Of a stretch of 64,000 nucleotides of DNA, positions 61,919-64,000 are shown piece by piece. The position numbers and the translations under genes are program-made. The stretch comes from Branchiostoma floridae (Eukaryota; Chordata; Leptocardii; Amphioxiformes; Branchiostomatidae). Each line of letters begins with the position of its first letter. Within the stretch, counting starts at the first letter, position 1. The DNA lies in NCBI RefSeq assembly GCF_000003815.2, contig NC_049989.1:5395245-5459244 (forward strand). The letters run 5' to 3'. Under the pieces are notes generated by a model. It made no database searches. It saw only the letters and a list, made by a program, of their open reading frames with translations, and was not told the DNA's origin.

Positions 61919-64000
61919 TTAGGCCGAGAAGCCGAAATTCTCCATTCCGTCTCCACTTTGCTTTCCCCGCACCTTTCCAATAACTTTATCTGATGTGATG
62001 TCGTCACTTTTCGTCTTCTCCTTTTGTCGTAGTCCTTCTTCACCAGTTTTCCTGTGAAAAAAGAACGGATTTCGTCAACACCGTTACCGTGCTATTCATG
62101 GAATTGAAATGGTTCAAATTTCAAACAACAATGTCATCTTTAGATGGAATGGGACTGTCCGTCTTTTTCAAATTGTTGGGAAATGCTGCTATTGAGCTCG
62201 AGACTCATATGGACCAACATTCTGCTAATTCAAGTTATGTTCAAAATACAATATCCAAGGAAAACACGAGCTTCTTATAAAAAGCTTAAGCTTCAAATAA
62301 CCTTATATGTTTCAGAGCTTCCTTAGTTCTCTGTCTCATCTCCTCCGTGACTGGATACTGCCACAGAACCGCCAGACTCAACACAAGGCACAACATCGGC
62401 ACCATGGTCACGTTCCAGCGGATAGCCCTGCCTACTGACTCTGGCTGGTCACAGCCGCCGCTCTCGTAGCCGCCGATTCTGTGTCAGCAATAATTCATAC
62501 ATTATAAGTTAATGATGATGATAAGTTAAGCAGGTGATGCTTCGAATTGGTTCAAAGAAAAGAGTGTAGCCGGGAGACAAGTTGATGAGTAGGAGTTAGC
62601 AAATAATCATCTCATGTCAAGACATTATTTAAAGTTATGCCCTGCTATCCATCCAATACCTTCGCTGTCTTTACCTTTTTTTATTGAATTGTAACTGTCT
62701 CTGTTGATATAAGTAGTGTAACTTACCTTTTTTCTGTTTATATAAGTGATAAGTAATATAGTACCACTAGTAGAGGGAGACATCACTTTGTTAAGTTAAA
62801 GGAATCGCTTGTCAGTAGAATATACGCATTTGTATTCTACTCACTCCAGGGCAACTGAATTGGCGCCAAATGCAATGGCCCCCGTTATCCGCTGGGCGGT
62901 GCTGATGACACCGTGCAGCACAGTGTCATAACTTCTGCCCGTCTGAAGCTTCAGGAGGTCTGACACATCAGATAGCATCATCCTGTAAAACAACGCAGAA
63001 ATAAATCTTAGAGAGGCAGATAGAGACACACAGACAGTGTTTCTGACACCTATTCTAGGGATTGTGCACCATCAAGAGATATAAACGATATGAAATCGAT
63101 CTAACAAACAAAATTTGCACTACTGTGGTTCGATAGTTGGCAACACTGGATCGGTTAGAAAGAAAACAGTGGAAATCGTACAAAGATGCTGCAAGAATAA
63201 CATATCTGGGTTATATGCACCATGTTCTGCAACAGTCCTGACCGCTTATATTTCCTTATGAAGGCATTTTGTGAGAGGGTGTCATGCATATTAAAAATCA
63301 AATCTTGTATGACCTTAAGTTACGTAAAAGTCTATAACCTACCATGGCACAGTGAACAGCAGAGAATATGCCATTCCAAATACCGCGAGCAGTAGTAGAG
63401 CAGAAACAAGATTTCCGGGCACGAACAGAAGTCCTAACACAATGGGTATCAAGATCTGGCAGGAAGAAACATAGACTGTGGTGTTCACGGAGAAAATAAT
63501 ATAAGAAAAAATTTTATCTTTTCTAATGTTGTTGAATTCAAATGGCGTTTGCATACAATTCTTTGGTTTCTTAAGTTGTTTCTGTAGTTGCATTCATCAT
63601 CAGTTTTCGTAAATTCTTCGTCGCGATGCACATACGTTTTCTACAACAAAATGTAAAAATAATTCATACATCGCATCTTACCAGGATGTTGCCGACTGAT
63701 ACAGGAGTCTTGCCAAACTTGGACATCAGCGCCGTTACAACAGGAATGCCTATCACACAGGAGCCCTGGAAATGCAAACATGCAAACATTTTGCAGTGAT
63801 TGTTTTGGAATTGCGTATGATTTTGTGTCCTGAGGCTGTTTAAAAAAGTTGCAGGATAGTATAAAAGATAGCGAGTATATGATCGTAAACATCACAGAAA
63901 ATAAAGTTTAGTTGGTAACTTCACAAATACAATATTTGAAATGCATGTGAATGCAGACTGGATCTGTTAGTGAAATAAAAAGTTTATATTTACCACAAGA
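61919..64000 (-). CDS. MFSD2-like major facilitator transporter, C-terminal part (runs off the right edge)
   Basis: Exons in transcript order: 63765-63682, 63455-63343, 62982-62845, 62478-62302, 62051-61919 (stop TAA). Phases agree and borders are GT/AG. A further donor at 63994 suggests another exon crossing the edge. The encoded end has hydrophobic segments (ILIPIVLGLLFVP, VSALLLLAVFGMAYSLLF, VTMVPMLCLVLSLAVLW), the motif PWMMLSDVSD, then GGYESGGCDQPESV and QYPVTEEMRQRTKEAL. This order matches MFSD2A/MFSD2B, whose equivalents are PWSMLPDVID and GC-x-QPE. MFSD2A imports lysophosphatidylcholine with sodium at the plasma membrane; MFSD2B exports sphingosine-1-phosphate. The substrate here cannot be told. 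The last exon adds a charged Lys/Glu-rich tail of about 43 residues. Another glycoside-pentoside-hexuronide-type MFS member remains possible. Confidence 0.78.

Overview
This is nuclear DNA from an animal. Genes are split into many short exons with GT/AG introns, and intergenic and intronic DNA is AT-rich and full of small mobile-element remnants. There are no operons, tRNAs, rRNAs or CRISPR arrays. Four protein-coding genes can be read exon by exon, and all resemble vertebrate orthologs closely. Together with the compact introns and dense MITE-like elements, this suggests an invertebrate chordate, most likely a lancelet (Branchiostoma-like). The species is an inference from protein similarity and repeat style, not proven here.

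Layout: (1) 1-1319 is the upstream region of a GGNBP2 ortholog (gametogenetin-binding protein 2, + strand, coding 1320-10483, 12 visible exons; one more expected exon probably lies in the N gap 5107-5375). (2) 10.5-15.1 kb is intergenic, with CRE, X-box and YY1-like sites and a perfect 26-bp inverted repeat. (3) YWHAE (14-3-3 epsilon, + strand, 15139-23115) is complete in six coding exons, 261 residues, with a long 3' UTR to about 25.38 kb. (4) 25.4-28.5 kb is intergenic, with an orphan CpG-rich CCAAT/CRE promoter-like island at about 25.8-26.1 kb and a 5'-truncated LINE with a perfect 11-bp target duplication at 27.2-27.6 kb. (5) TRAF4 (- strand, 60041-29902) is complete in seven coding exons, 465 residues, with a 16.8-kb first intron holding several transposon remnants and a 340-bp tandem repeat. 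(6) 61.0-64.0 kb holds the last five exons of an MFSD2-like (MFS, lysolipid transporter type) gene on the - strand, which runs off the right edge.

The genes are unrelated housekeeping or signalling genes: a Cys-rich regulator, a phosphoserine adaptor, an E3-type adaptor and a membrane transporter. They do not form a pathway. What links three of them is location: human GGNBP2, YWHAE and TRAF4 all lie on chromosome 17, so the window probably samples an ancestral chordate linkage group. I did not find a new molecular system. The notable unexplained signals are the MITE families, a recurring CCAAGGAGGTT motif that twice forms hairpins with identical 10-nt loops, CRE and YY1-like sites near gene starts, and the orphan promoter-like island.
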